From: Fragilaria crotonensis
Taxonomy: Eukaryota; Bacillariophyta; Fragilariophyceae; Fragilariales; Fragilariaceae
Direction: 5' to 3'
Length of the DNA stretch: 64,000 nucleotides
Assembly (NCBI GenBank): GCA_022925895.1
Contig: JAKSYS010000132.1
Coordinates: 1-64,000 of the forward strand
The notes beneath the pieces were generated by a model. It worked only from the letters and a program-made list of their open reading frames with translations, was not told the DNA's origin and did not search any database. This document shows, piece by piece, positions 1 through 10,700 of the stretch (the first letter of the stretch is position 1; each line of letters starts with the position of its first letter). The position numbers were made by a program, and so were the translations under genes.

Positions 1-777
1 GCAGGGATCAAGGTGGATGACTATGGTGGCATCAAAGTGGATTCGAATCTCAGAGCAACGGCCAAGGCGCAGAATGTGTACGCTGCGGGTGATGTCGTGG
101 GACGGCCATTTTTGGCATCCACCGGAGTTGCTCAGGGTATTGCTGCCATTGCAGCCATGTTTGGAGAACCGTGTAAAGATGATCCGACATCCGTTTCCAG
201 CTGCGAACCAGAGGATACACTCTGCATTGACGGTGATATTAGTATGGCTGGAGAATCGTTTGATCCTGGATCGTTGGCGTCCAATCCTTTTGCATTTCCA
301 ACCGGAGTATGGACGTCGCCAGAAGCCTCATACTATGGCTTAACGTTGCCACAAGCCATAGAAATGGGTCTTGACGCGGCCGAGGGCATCGCCCTGTACG
401 CCGAATGTCTACGTGGTCGGGTGTTTTCTCCAAACGGTCTCTTGAAACTGGTCTTTGAGAAACCCGCAGGTCGCATTCTCGGAGTTCATATTGTTGGCGA
501 CGACGCTTGCGAATTGATTCATTACGGCATGGAATTGGTGAAATCTCGACGTACCATTGTGGATTTGACCTCGAGTCTGTACTCGGCTGTGACGTATCAT
601 GAAATGTACAAGATTGCCGCGTTGAACTCCCTCGACGAAGCCGGTGCTCGCAAACGTCGTGCGGCCGCGGGTGCCGCCGTGGCGGCACGCAATCGTCGGG
701 ACAAGTGGCAGGTCAAGACAAGTAAAATTGCAAGAGGGAGAGCAAGCAAGTACAGACACATCGAATCTTGTATCTGA
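1..777 (+). CDS. FAD/NAD(P)-dependent disulfide-reductase-fold oxidoreductase, soluble-transhydrogenase-like (3' part)
   Basis: The reading frame is open from base 1, so the 5' part, including the FAD- and NAD-binding folds, lies outside the window. What remains has the second flavin-contacting motif (NVYAAGDVV followed by an alanine/glycine-rich helix) and the C-terminal dimerisation domain (TGVWTSPEASYYGLT through YHEMYKIAALN). In the family the C-terminal segment reads close to NYPT.AEAYRVAALN for soluble pyridine nucleotide transhydrogenase, which is the closest match I recognise. Mercuric-reductase-like or lipoamide-dehydrogenase-like enzymes remain possible. An acidic, cysteine-containing insert of about 35 residues separates the AAGD motif from the dimerisation domain. 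The end is a lysine/arginine-rich tail of about 40 residues. The gene is convergent with the next gene. Confidence 0.8.
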   Translation, partial: AGIKVDDYGGIKVDSNLRATAKAQNVYAAGDVVGRPFLASTGVAQGIAAIAAMFGEPCKDDPTSVSSCEPEDTLCIDGDISMAGESFDPGSLASNPFAFPTGVWTSPEASYYGLTLPQAIEMGLDAAEGIALYAECLRGRVFSPNGLLKLVFEKPAGRILGVHIVGDDACELIHYGMELVKSRRTIVDLTSSLYSAVTYHEMYKIAALNSLDEAGARKRRAAAGAAVAARNRRDKWQVKTSKIARGRASKYRHIESCI

Positions 778-1084
778 ATTTGCCAATCCTGTATGCTTAG
801 AGTAGTAGTAAGAAATCGGCAACGTTCTGCCTCGTATAATCATTAAATGAACACCGGACAACGTCAACATGCATTCCTTCTGAGACGCCTGATGTCCTGA
901 CCCAACAAACCTCGTTCACCTCGCACTCCAACCGCTTGCACAAATTTTGTGTTTGTTGTCCATACTGGAGTGCAATAACCACCGTACATTGCTTGTTAAC
1001 ATTAGATATTCGCGCAACTTGAGATTCTTGTCTGCCACATATTCCGCGAACCCAACCCGACACTTCGGCGTGCGAATCAGCCTT
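778..1084. other. Spacer between convergent genes
   Basis: 307 bases between the stop codons of two convergent genes. I see no coding signal or repeat. It presumably holds both 3' untranslated regions. Confidence 0.5.
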
Positions 1085-2482
1085 TCATTCTCTCGTTTTC
1101 ACATTGGCGTCCAACATATGGGTAGGACCATCATCATACGGTTCACAGGGCGCCGAGGGTCTGACCGGGAATTGCAACACAAATCCAGAGGTGTTTTCCC
1201 AAGCAAATGGAGGGAAGATAGTGTCTTCGAAAGCCTTGAAACATGTAGCGTTTGGTTGTGTCGCGCGTCCCTTGCAAGGATTCACAATCACGTGCGTTTT
1301 GGAACCTGACCAATCGGTCACGCGAACGAGTCGCTTTCCCATTATCACATGAACTAGACCCGCCTCATATTCGTAAGATCCATAGTCTGCACCTGCCTTG
1401 AACAAGCCCTGGCGTGACCAATCCATGCTAGAATTCTGTAATGTTTCAAGTCGGTCCGAAACTTGCGCCAACACATGCGCGATACGGACGTCCATTTTAT
1501 TCAACAGCGCTGGGAACAGTTTCTCGTCGTACAAGTGCCGCAATCGTCCCAAATTGTCATGACGAAAGTAGTTGCGCGTTTCGTTGGTGTTGGCAAAGAC
1601 TGTAAATTGGCCTGCCATTACAGTTCCATAGCATACGTGTGACGTCCATGTATTATTTATACCCTGCTCGACCGCAGTCATTGTAATAACATCATATCCC
1701 TCGGCAATTGGCCGTCCCAAGAATTTCGTCAAGTTGCCCAAAATCAAGTCCATGTCGGCCCATGCCCAATGAGAATACTCTCGTATGTATTCCTCAAAGA
1801 CGCATCCAAGCATGGGTTTGAGTCTCGAAATCGAACTTCCAATCACTCGAAACTTCGTCTTATATAGAATGTCACCTATACGACTGTGATAGAAGTCTTG
1901 AAGGTTCCCCACAACGTGTACTCGGACGTTACTCAATGACGAGTCGGATGGATTGGGAATGAATGCTTCAAGGAGTGCTGAGGTTTCTTGATCTGGTACA
2001 AAGATCAAGAAATCGGCAATGGGGTCATTGGCCACAGCCGATGCCACCCAATACTGAAAGAATGGTGGTGGCAACTGGTCATCTGAACTCCACACGTGGA
2101 GCACTGCTATTCTTGTTGCAGCAAGAGGTTGATGGAATTGTTCGGCATGTTCTTCCGACAATGGGGGGACTGACAAGTATGGAAAAACGGTTTGATTGGT
2201 GCGAATTTGTGAGCGGAATAAATCGCATTGCTGTTCCAACCAGCCCATCTGATTGAGACGAGACTGATAACGAAACGTTAGAGATCCACCACCAGGGACA
2301 TCTCCTGTTCTCTTGACGTTGTTCTCCATTTGAAGAAAAGTCTCCTGTACAGTGCCTATTAAGCTGATGTTGCAGGCAACAACAAAAATGGCAAGGCAAG
2401 CCCATGGGAGGACCCGTGAATAAATTGTAGCCCGGATCATTGGTTGACTGATGCTGATGTTGATGCCTTCATTTCGTACCAT
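1085..2482 (-). CDS. Type II membrane glycosyltransferase-like protein with DMD motif
   Basis: Predicted 465-residue protein. It has a short basic N-terminus, one hydrophobic anchor (about residues 26-46: RVLPWACLAIFVVACNISLI), a stem, then a lumenal domain, the usual layout of Golgi glycosyltransferases. Residues about 221-250 read KPMLGCVFEEYIREYSHWAW followed by ADMDLILGNL. This W..ADxD...G pattern is the nucleotide-sugar/metal site of GT-A-type enzymes resembling the DUF6625 group. Several N-x-S/T sequons fit lumenal exposure. The start is the first ATG (2482); the frame is open further upstream but without another ATG. An ATG 14 codons downstream would give a shorter cytosolic tail. Donor and acceptor sugars cannot be told from sequence. 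It is convergent with the upstream oxidoreductase gene. Confidence 0.7.
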   Translation of the reverse strand: MVRNEGINISISQPMIRATIYSRVLPWACLAIFVVACNISLIGTVQETFLQMENNVKRTGDVPGGGSLTFRYQSRLNQMGWLEQQCDLFRSQIRTNQTVFPYLSVPPLSEEHAEQFHQPLAATRIAVLHVWSSDDQLPPPFFQYWVASAVANDPIADFLIFVPDQETSALLEAFIPNPSDSSLSNVRVHVVGNLQDFYHSRIGDILYKTKFRVIGSSISRLKPMLGCVFEEYIREYSHWAWADMDLILGNLTKFLGRPIAEGYDVITMTAVEQGINNTWTSHVCYGTVMAGQFTVFANTNETRNYFRHDNLGRLRHLYDEKLFPALLNKMDVRIAHVLAQVSDRLETLQNSSMDWSRQGLFKAGADYGSYEYEAGLVHVIMGKRLVRVTDWSGSKTHVIVNPCKGRATQPNATCFKAFEDTIFPPFAWENTSGFVLQFPVRPSAPCEPYDDGPTHMLDANVKTRE

Positions 2483-2960
2483 TTGTAAGCAAACGTCGGA
2501 GCAGGCCCTTGTTTGTACGACAGAGGATGCATGCACCCTCACTTATCTCAGCTTTTGTGATTGGAAGCAACAGCAAAACTCAATTCTATTCAAACAGCGA
2601 CTTCAAGGATGAGATAGAAAACTTGACCTTGTGCTGCATTCTGGTTGCATAATCTCGCTTGGGTAGACGAAATCTGTAACATCAGCAGCCTCCATGCAGT
2701 ACTGAGGAGAGAAACAAGAGCTACGAATCGTGTGTCGATATGCAAACATCGTGAGTTCCGGCGAAAGTACATAGTACCTGGTACTGGTAGTACAAGTACG
2801 AAGTACATACTGTATGCTACCTTTTTCCAGCTTTTAATTGTACTCCGAGTACCTACTACCAGTAGCACAGTGCCTATCGTGCCATCACATGTTCCCGACA
2901 TGTCGCTAGAGAGATTCGCCATGTCGGTCTGGGGGGGGGCCTCACACAGGTATGCATACT

Positions 2961-3000
2961 GTACCAGGTACCAGGTACCAGGTACCAGGTACCAGGTACT
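2961..3000. repeat. Tandem heptamer GTACCAG x5
   Basis: Five exact copies of GTACCAG followed by GTACT. Each junction recreates the palindrome GGTACC. Confidence 0.95.
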
Positions 3001-3110
3001 GTACTAACTAGTGTACCTGGTAGCATATGATGGACATCCATGTCACCACGTCGCAAAACAAGTTCTTCACTACAGTCACCACCGCATGTGTTACCATAGC
3101 AGAGAGCAGA

Positions 3111-3145
3111 GAGTGCAGAGTGCAGAGTGCAGAGTGCAGAGTGCA
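3111..3145. repeat. Tandem heptamer GAGTGCA x5
   Basis: Five exact copies of GAGTGCA. A closely related unit (GAGTGTA) forms an array at 23101. Confidence 0.95.
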
Positions 3146-3300
3146 CGGTACTCCGGTAGTACAGTATTTGCACAAGGTCAGTACTCCGAGGACTTGTACC
3201 AGGTACATGTATGTCATACAAGCTCAGAATACTGCAGTACGAAATGGGGCCGATGGTTACCGGTGACGTGTCGGTCGTTGACGTTGGGTTGAGTTTTCGA

Positions 3301-3321
3301 GTCGTGTGTCGTGTGTCGTGT
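3301..3321. repeat. Tandem heptamer GTCGTGT x3
   Basis: Three exact copies of GTCGTGT, followed by a degenerate GTGCTCTGT. Confidence 0.9.
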
Positions 3322-5254
3322 GTGCTCTGTGCGAGAGACTCTGAACTCTGAACACAGCACTGCGGTACTTGTACTGTGATAGTAGTCCGTTTTTATTCCA
3401 CTCTCTATACCACCCAGTGAAGCCTGCGCTACAAGTGTTCATTTATAGTCGTACTGTACCTGGACTACCGTGCTACGGCTACGAAAACATCTACAGGATC
3501 TGTAGTACATTGAAATCTACTTTAGAGTAGGGCCCCATTTTATGAAGGGCCGACAAGGGACCAAAACGTTCGTTTTGCTTACTTTGTTGCTAGGCTGCTG
3601 ATTGCTCACCATGAACACAACACCATCCAACTAAGTAGCTCTCTATGACATTACCTATACGTTTTACATGCATGCTTGCTCCAAAACTGCTGCAGCCTGT
3701 GTGCATTGTAGCTTTCTGCAACAGTGATTTCTGAGCCTGCATGAGATGAAGCCACATTTTATTGACGGCATCCGAATGACAACCCCCACCAGTCTGCCCG
3801 CCTAATATCCCTATGGACTAGTCCTGACACCATGTCCAAAGACAACAAACATACCATGATTCCCGGACAAAGGTACATCAGATACCTAATCACCACGACA
3901 TGCCTTTGCCGTCAGCAGCCTCAACGAGCTACTGCACCAACCAGCCCACCAACGGCTGTCACCCATATGGGTCACATGACAGCTGCTGCTGATTGATATC
4001 CATTATTGACTGTCTGAAGTTTGATCCGTGGGTTGGTCCTTGCCACCCACCTGCTTCTCTACTAGTAGGAGCTGGATTGGTTTACTTGTTGGTGACGCCC
4101 ATCGCACACACTTCTCCTGATGACGCACCATCTAAAACCATGACGAAAACAACAATCCCCGCGGTTGATAAGGAGACAGTAAAGCCCACAGTTTTCCCGA
4201 CAAATCCACCGGCATGTGCGTGTTGTCCTTGGGAATGGTGTCGGGACTGCATACTACCCGGTTGGGCTGCTGGTTTGCTTGTTGGCCGGTTGTTGCAGCC
4301 AGCACCAAATTCAATCCCCATTGACCAGCATGCAACTATGATTGCAAACTGGTAAGGCCATGACTTCTCCAACACAAGCCCATCAACAGTGCCAGCCATT
4401 ATGCCGACAGGCCAACCATCGCGTCAACTCACCACTGCGCCAACTTTGATCAGGCACCAACATGTCATTGCCAACTCTCTCACCAGCAAACTAGTAAGCA
4501 ACATCCCAAAATTTCTCCCACCAGATTGTCGGTGCACTCCACAAGATCAGCCATGCTTCATGATGATGATGCAGGAGTCATACCTCGTGAATTTCATCGT
4601 CCTTGTTAATCGGACTACTAAAAAAAAGCGCGTGGGATGCTGACAACCATTCCGAGTGGAATAGTGGAATTTCCGTAGGACACTCTACGAAGGAAAAAAT
4701 CCACTCACAGCGCCACTTGTGCAACAAAAATTACCTAATTTATACCCACCCCAAAATTACAGTACAATAAATTTGCACGGGGACCCCCGTAACCCCCCGT
4801 ACATAATACCACGTCGGTGGAATTTCCGTACTTTTGTACTCGTACTTGAGCAACGGCAATTGTGTCGTTGAAGCAGGAGTGGATCTAGTATGTCGAACGA
4901 CCAGTACAAGTGTACTGTACCAGCACTATACTGGAGTACCGGCACAACCGTACCGATGTTTTTATATGCCTGTACTCCGATTTCAGTCCTGTAGGAAATC
5001 ATGCTATCAGAGTATTGTACTACTGGTACAGTAGCAGTAGTGCGACGAGTTTGTGCAAGACTGCAAGACAACCCATGATCGAAGCGTTGAGAGCTCTTTG
5101 TCCGCATGCTTACATGCTTACACCGGACCAACAAGCGCCTATCACCATTCACCATTTGTGAGCTCATCACTCCGAGTATATACCAACTACAGCACACATC
5201 AAGTATTAGCATTCGCTATTCAAACCTGCCTAACCATCAACATACAATTCGCAA

Positions 5255-7385
5255 ATGGCTCACGTCATGAACAGCTTCTTGTCATTGTCCAATCCTTACA
5301 CGTCCAGCGACGTGTGGCCATGGAATGCGCTCAAGGTACCCCTCAAAAATCAATATCCAAATGATGTCGTGTACGAACATGAAGCCATCACTGCTGTATT
5401 CGAGGAAACCGAGTGGATGATCATCACAGGAGGACGTGACGAATCCTCCGTTCGAGCGCCAGGATTTGCAGACGGTCCGCCTTCGACTCCTGAATTCCAT
5501 GTATGGATGATGAATCTCACGCATGCCGATCTGTACGGAGAAGCATCTTGGTTTCTAATGCAATCAAACCATACAAATACATATTCAACAGAACATGTCG
5601 ACAACTGTCCTCCCTTTGTCTCCAATGCGACGGATGATCCATGGCATCGCGCAGATTTGTGGCAAGATGCTGTCGCATGTGCTCCCACGCCCCGTCGAGG
5701 ACATTTAACTACCGTTGTCAACGGTTATCTCTACGTCTTTGGTGGATTCTCCATCGATGATGATTCTCTACAGCTCACACAACCTCCCGATCATCACGTC
5801 TATCGCATTGCCCTCGGTCAGGTTCTGAAAAATTCATGGTCGTCCTGGCGTCGTATCCTTCCACGAGGTTATTTGGGTGAAAGTACGTACAATGCTTCCT
5901 TGTTATACGTATCGCACCTCGAAGGGGGTTTGTGGAAAGAGCATCCGAATAGTGATGATCTCCCCAAGCTTGTTGCATTTGTTCAGATACAGTATGACAC
6001 CAGTGGAAGTCCCGACGTCGAAGTTTACCTTGCAAACCAAATATGGCTCTACAACTTTGCAGAAGATGAGTGGGAGATGGGCGGTGACTTGGACGGCCAG
6101 ATTGACGTTGGCTTAGACGACTTCACAGTTGTTTTGGTAAGAAACTGGCTGATCGTTGTTGGTCGTTCTGTGCAACAATATTCCTGGGTCGATCTTCGAA
6201 CAATGCTTGTGGATTGCATTCAGGAAGCCCTTGAAGACACCACAGGCTTGCCAACTCAGTCCCTTGTGACCTATGAGACGATCATTAACGATGCACTAGC
6301 GTCGGTGATTGTTGGAACTGATCCACGGTCATCTTGGCTGCATCTGAATGCGGCGAATCTAGTCGTAAACTCATGGGGTGGGGTTGACGTAGATTTTGTT
6401 TCTGTGAACGGTCAAGACTCGTCCTATCCTCAAAACTCTGTCGGACACTCTGCCGTGTTATCATCGACTGGAAATATGTACTTTTTTGGAGGACTCGGTT
6501 CCCAAGACGTGGTGTGGCAAATCAATGTTGGAGGACCGACATGTCAATTAGACATTGCCGCAATACAATTTGGTGATGGACCTTGTCAATACGATTGTGG
6601 TGATGGCAGTGATCCTGCAGCACTATCCAAGTTCCTGCCGCTGTTTGTTGCTTTTCTAATGGTATTTGATTTGTGGTCTTTCCGACCGACAATCACCACG
6701 AGAAGGTGATCGCACAGCCTCCTCTCCACCCGAAAGTGTGCGAGGTTTATCACCTGAACAGATGGAAACGTTCCCTCAACGAATCCTCTCGGAAACCAAG
6801 AATAATGAGGAGGAGGACGACGACGAACGCGACCACGACAACAACGATGGCACCGTGTGTAGTATTTGCTTGGTGGATTTCGATGCAGGTGATGCAGTTC
6901 GAGACTTGCCATGCAAGCATTTCTTTCACTTGTCGTGTGTGGATAATTGGTTGAGGTCAGAATCGACATGTCCGTTATGCCGTGAAAGCTGTCGACCAGC
7001 AGTCGATGCACGAGAACAAGAGCAACAACAACATCAAAGGTCAGTGCGGCCGCCATTCGTATTGACTCGAATCATAGCATTGCTCCGTGGGGACACTCGT
7101 GATCGAGGATACGTTGTTGACGATGGAGATGATAATGACGGACTTGAACTGGGAAGCATTTACGCATTGGAATTGCAGGAGGACCATGATGATGACAACG
7201 ACGATGATGTGAGCGTCTTGTCGAATTTCTCGTCGAGCGTGCGCACGACAGTGTCACATCGTAGTGCAGAACCCACAGATGACGGGATTGATCGCCGTCG
7301 CCGACGTCGGCGGCGTGGTGCACCACGAGGTGGAGGGGAAGGCAGTGTTCCCCTTACTGCTGTAAGCGATTCAGCAATGGTATGA
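5255..7385 (+). CDS. Kelch-repeat / single TM / RING-H2 protein (probable membrane E3 ubiquitin ligase), frame break near 6660-6706
   Basis: The first frame (ATG 5255) encodes a Kelch-like ectodomain. Blades are visible at MIITGGRDES, GYLYVFGGFSIDDD and NMYFFGGLGSQDVVWQI. A cysteine-rich EGF-like patch (CQLDI...GPCQYDCGDG) and a hydrophobic stretch (FLPLFVAFLMVF) follow. The second frame continues with GLSPEQMETFPQR and a perfect RING-H2, C-x2-C-x14-C-x-H-x2-H-x2-C-x10-C-x2-C (bases about 6858-6980). It ends with an acidic region and a run of arginines. The second frame has no ATG before the RING region except inside it, so I read both parts as one gene. No convincing GT-AG pair restores the frame, so a small indel (true or assembly error) is as likely as an intron. 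Expected role: RING-H2 ligase in an endomembrane or the plasma membrane, with a beta-propeller outside. Confidence 0.7.
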
Positions 7386-7410
7386 TGCGGTCGCATGGTG
7401 CCCTGGCCAG

Positions 7411-7490
7411 TCAGACGAGGCACAAATACATTTTTTTTGCTACTACATATTCAGACGAGGCACAAATACATTTTTTTTGCTACTACATAT
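7411..7490. repeat. Perfect 40-bp tandem duplication
   Basis: Two identical 40-bp units (7411-7450 and 7451-7490), each starting TCAGACGAGG and containing an 8-base T run. They lie in the spacer between two convergent genes. Confidence 0.95.
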
Positions 7491-7706
7491 TACATATCAT
7501 CTTGACAACATCAGTGTGCAAACCTGTCTGCAGTGGTGCTCAGAGACGTAAACGTTCGTACATGAGCAATGCGTGCTGGCATCGCAATGTGTTGACGTAG
7601 CACACGTAAAGCAAACGATGAACGGCAGCCAAGAGACTTGTTGGAAGAAGAAACAAATCTAATGAAACCACCTTTGTAAGCCAAAGCAAATCGCATTCTA
7701 GTTTTC

Positions 7707-10700
7707 TTAGGCCTTAAAAGAAACTGGAAGAGGGATGAACTCTTCCTTTGTACTTCTCATGTCATAGCAATCGGCGCACAGCTCTTCGCCCTTGTGACAT
7801 GCTTCGGCAGTGTCAGGATCAACGCCAATCTGAGCCAACCGTGCAGCTCGCAACGTGGGCGGCACCCGCCCGGTATGATGTCTCTCTTCCACTCTTCGGA
7901 TCCGATGCCAGCGAATCTCTTGAATTGTCTTCTCGCACGACGAACAAGTTGGAATGAGGCCTGGCGCTTCGTCGTAGTGCAGGTGGTACAGTAAGATAGA
8001 GGTACTGTACTTCGCGCGACGGAGCGTGTCAAACTCAAGGTTTCGGTACTGAGAGAACTCGAGAAAGGCGTGTCGAGCATCTGCAATGCGCGACGGCGCC
8101 AGAGCTCTGTCTGGCATGTTCGAATTAATAAATGGTGCAATGTATGCCCGGAACTCCCTTTCCTTTGATGCTTCTTCAGGTGACATGTTAGCCTTCGGAA
8201 CCAAGGAGCAGGAGAAGAAAGAAGTCCGCATCTTTCGCACGGACAACCCGACCTCTTCACCGAGCCAACATTGCCTGCGACGCTTTGCTGGTGGCTCATC
8301 ACCATTAGAAGAATCGCCAGCACCCTTGCGACGTTTCCATGCTGCTTTTTTCTTTCCAGCGACAGGCTTGGGGGTGGAAGGGCATTTCTTGTCCATAATC
8401 CAGATGTCGTTGCCCACCATCTTTTGCAGAATCGCATCTTCGCCCCCTGTGAGCAATTCTAGCTTGGAATTCAAGAAGGCAAACATGGCATTTGCTGTCT
8501 TGTTCAGACTTGCAGGAGATTGAGAGGTAGGCTTTCTTCCAGAACTCGGCAGAAGGGCTGTCACGGTCGATGGCGAGCAGTGATCAGAGGGAAGCGACGA
8601 TTCTTGACCAAGCATAATATCTTCAGGAAGTTGAATTCTGAGCTCGCCCTTAGGCTTGGGCGAAATGGATATAATTGCGGGGCTGGTGGGTTTGGGAACG
8701 GTCTCGTCAGCTCCACAAACTCTTTCAGGAACCGTGAGCTCTGCATCAGCTGGCTCGTCGAGGAGCGTATCCAAGCTGGTACTGGTCTTTGCATGGTACG
8801 TCCAGTTAAGCTCCGCTTCGCCATCGTGTTGCTCTTGATTTGTCGGCCAAGTCTTGGTAAGAGAGTCCAGTTCCTTGAAAAAAAGTTCGCGAATCTCAAT
8901 CGCTACATCGTGAACAGGGTGTCCCTTAGGGTTGTAACGCATAGCGTTGGCGAACACGAGCTCAACATCGTCAACAACATCCTGGAGTGTGTCAAACTCT
9001 CCGAGAATACAGCGAGAATAAACCGTGCCGAGATCCATCGGCCGCGTAATCACCTTGTGATAATCCTTCAACTGCAACGACGCAGCATTCACAGGTCGCC
9101 TGAACGGAGCTGCTGCGGATTGAGCCATAATGCGATCGCGTAGAAGAATTGCAACCTGGACTGCCGGACAGCGCTCGTCGGCAGTATCGGATTCGGCAGG
9201 AGAAGGCTTACTCTTCAAGTGACGCACGATGCTCGTGGCGTGCAAGCGAACGGCCTCTTCAATCCAAAAGTCGCCGTCCATAAGTGGAGGGCAAGCCATC
9301 CGACCGTCTAGGACACCCTCGTCTATAACAGTCATATTCTCGGGGCTAAGTGCGATTCCGGCGTCAGATGTTCGAACGCCGGTTGCGAGTGGGAATGAAG
9401 ACTCAAAGAGACTCTGCACATCCGTGACAACGCCGCTCTCGACACATCTGTTGATGGCGCCGTGGTACCATGCAATGAGCCTTTCTTTTGTTGGAGTCCT
9501 TTGAGATGCAGGATGGTTCCAGAAAACGAAGGAGTTTCCGCGAGATGGCGGGCAAGCCCAGATGTGGGCAGATTCAAACCCTCTTGCTCTTGCAGTAGCA
9601 AGATAGGCGACGAGTATCTCCCGGAAAACTTGCGTGCGACACGCCCGGGGTTGAAAATGTTCCACGGAATCAAGGTATGCAATATAAACGCGCTTCTTTT
9701 GTTCGCCATCAACGTCACCCTCGAAGTCGTCGTTGCAATTGTACTCTTGCACATACATGCAAAAGATACAAACATCAAGGCCGTCAATCTTCTGAAAGAG
9801 CGTGATCGCCTTGGACTTGTAGTTAACCCTGGCAGGGGGCACGACTCCAGAATCCTTCGAGTGTGGGGCTGGTTGACGGAAATGCTTTCGAACCACCTCT
9901 GGAACTTTGAAGCTTTTCGAGCAGTCGGAAATGACACGAACAGTCACAGTCTTCTCTGCGTTGGGAACATTGCTGGCTGCGATACAATCACGAACCCGTT
10001 GTTGGATGAACGCCGATACTGGAGTCTCGGGAAGGGATTCCGCTGAGAGAATCGAAAGGGAAACTGCCACGTCTGAAAGTTTGACGGGTGTATCCGAGCC
10101 GCTAACGCACGTATAGTAGTCACTGCCGACATCGTTCGCTTCTGCATTGCTCTTGCGCTTCTTCGATGGTTTTTTCAAGGATGAGGCATGCTTCTCGGAT
10201 TCAATGGTACAGCTTGGACATTCGTAGTCTTCATCGGAATGGACGAACTCGTTGTACATGGAGCAAACCTTGTGCACACCGTTGTGGCAACTTTTGCATG
10301 TCAGCCAAGCTTCCGCAACATCTTCCTCGTTCTTGCGCTTCAGAAGATCACGCTTGTATCGAACCGAAGACCCAAACGATTCAATTTGATCGGCAGTATG
10401 TGGCAACACGGCCTGCAGATTAGTGTAGCACCGCTGGCAGAATTGGCGACTGCCATCTTTCGCAATGTAATAGACCACCCCTTTACGAATCTTGGCGCCC
10501 ATGCAGTTGGAACCAGTGCATATCAATAAAGCAGGTTCGTGCGACAGACATCCTTGCTCGCAAATCGAACAAGTCCTGCCGAGACAGGATCGACAACTGT
10601 GTTTAGCGTGCTTTGCAGCAACGTTTAGTGCTCTCTTGAGCGCCTTCTCTGCTTGAGGTGGAGCAGCAAAGAGATGTTGACTGCTGGAATGAGATCCACG

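Larger units (their letters stand above)
2483..5254. other. Repeat-rich spacer
   Basis: A 2.8-kb gene-free stretch. It holds three heptamer tandem arrays (listed separately), a run of nine G near 2931-2939, and many GTAC-containing palindromes at 2770-3250, 3365-3520 and 4800-5050. The middle (about 3580-4700) is CA/AC-biased unique sequence with only short open frames that look random. I find no gene. Confidence 0.6.

Noticed and set aside
2961-3321. CRISPR-like appearance of short direct repeats
   Set aside because: Units are 7 bp, contiguous and without spacers; the organism is eukaryotic.
3993-4355. 120-codon open frame with a hydrophobic start
   Set aside because: No family, a similar-sized frame on the other strand, and low-complexity CA-rich context.
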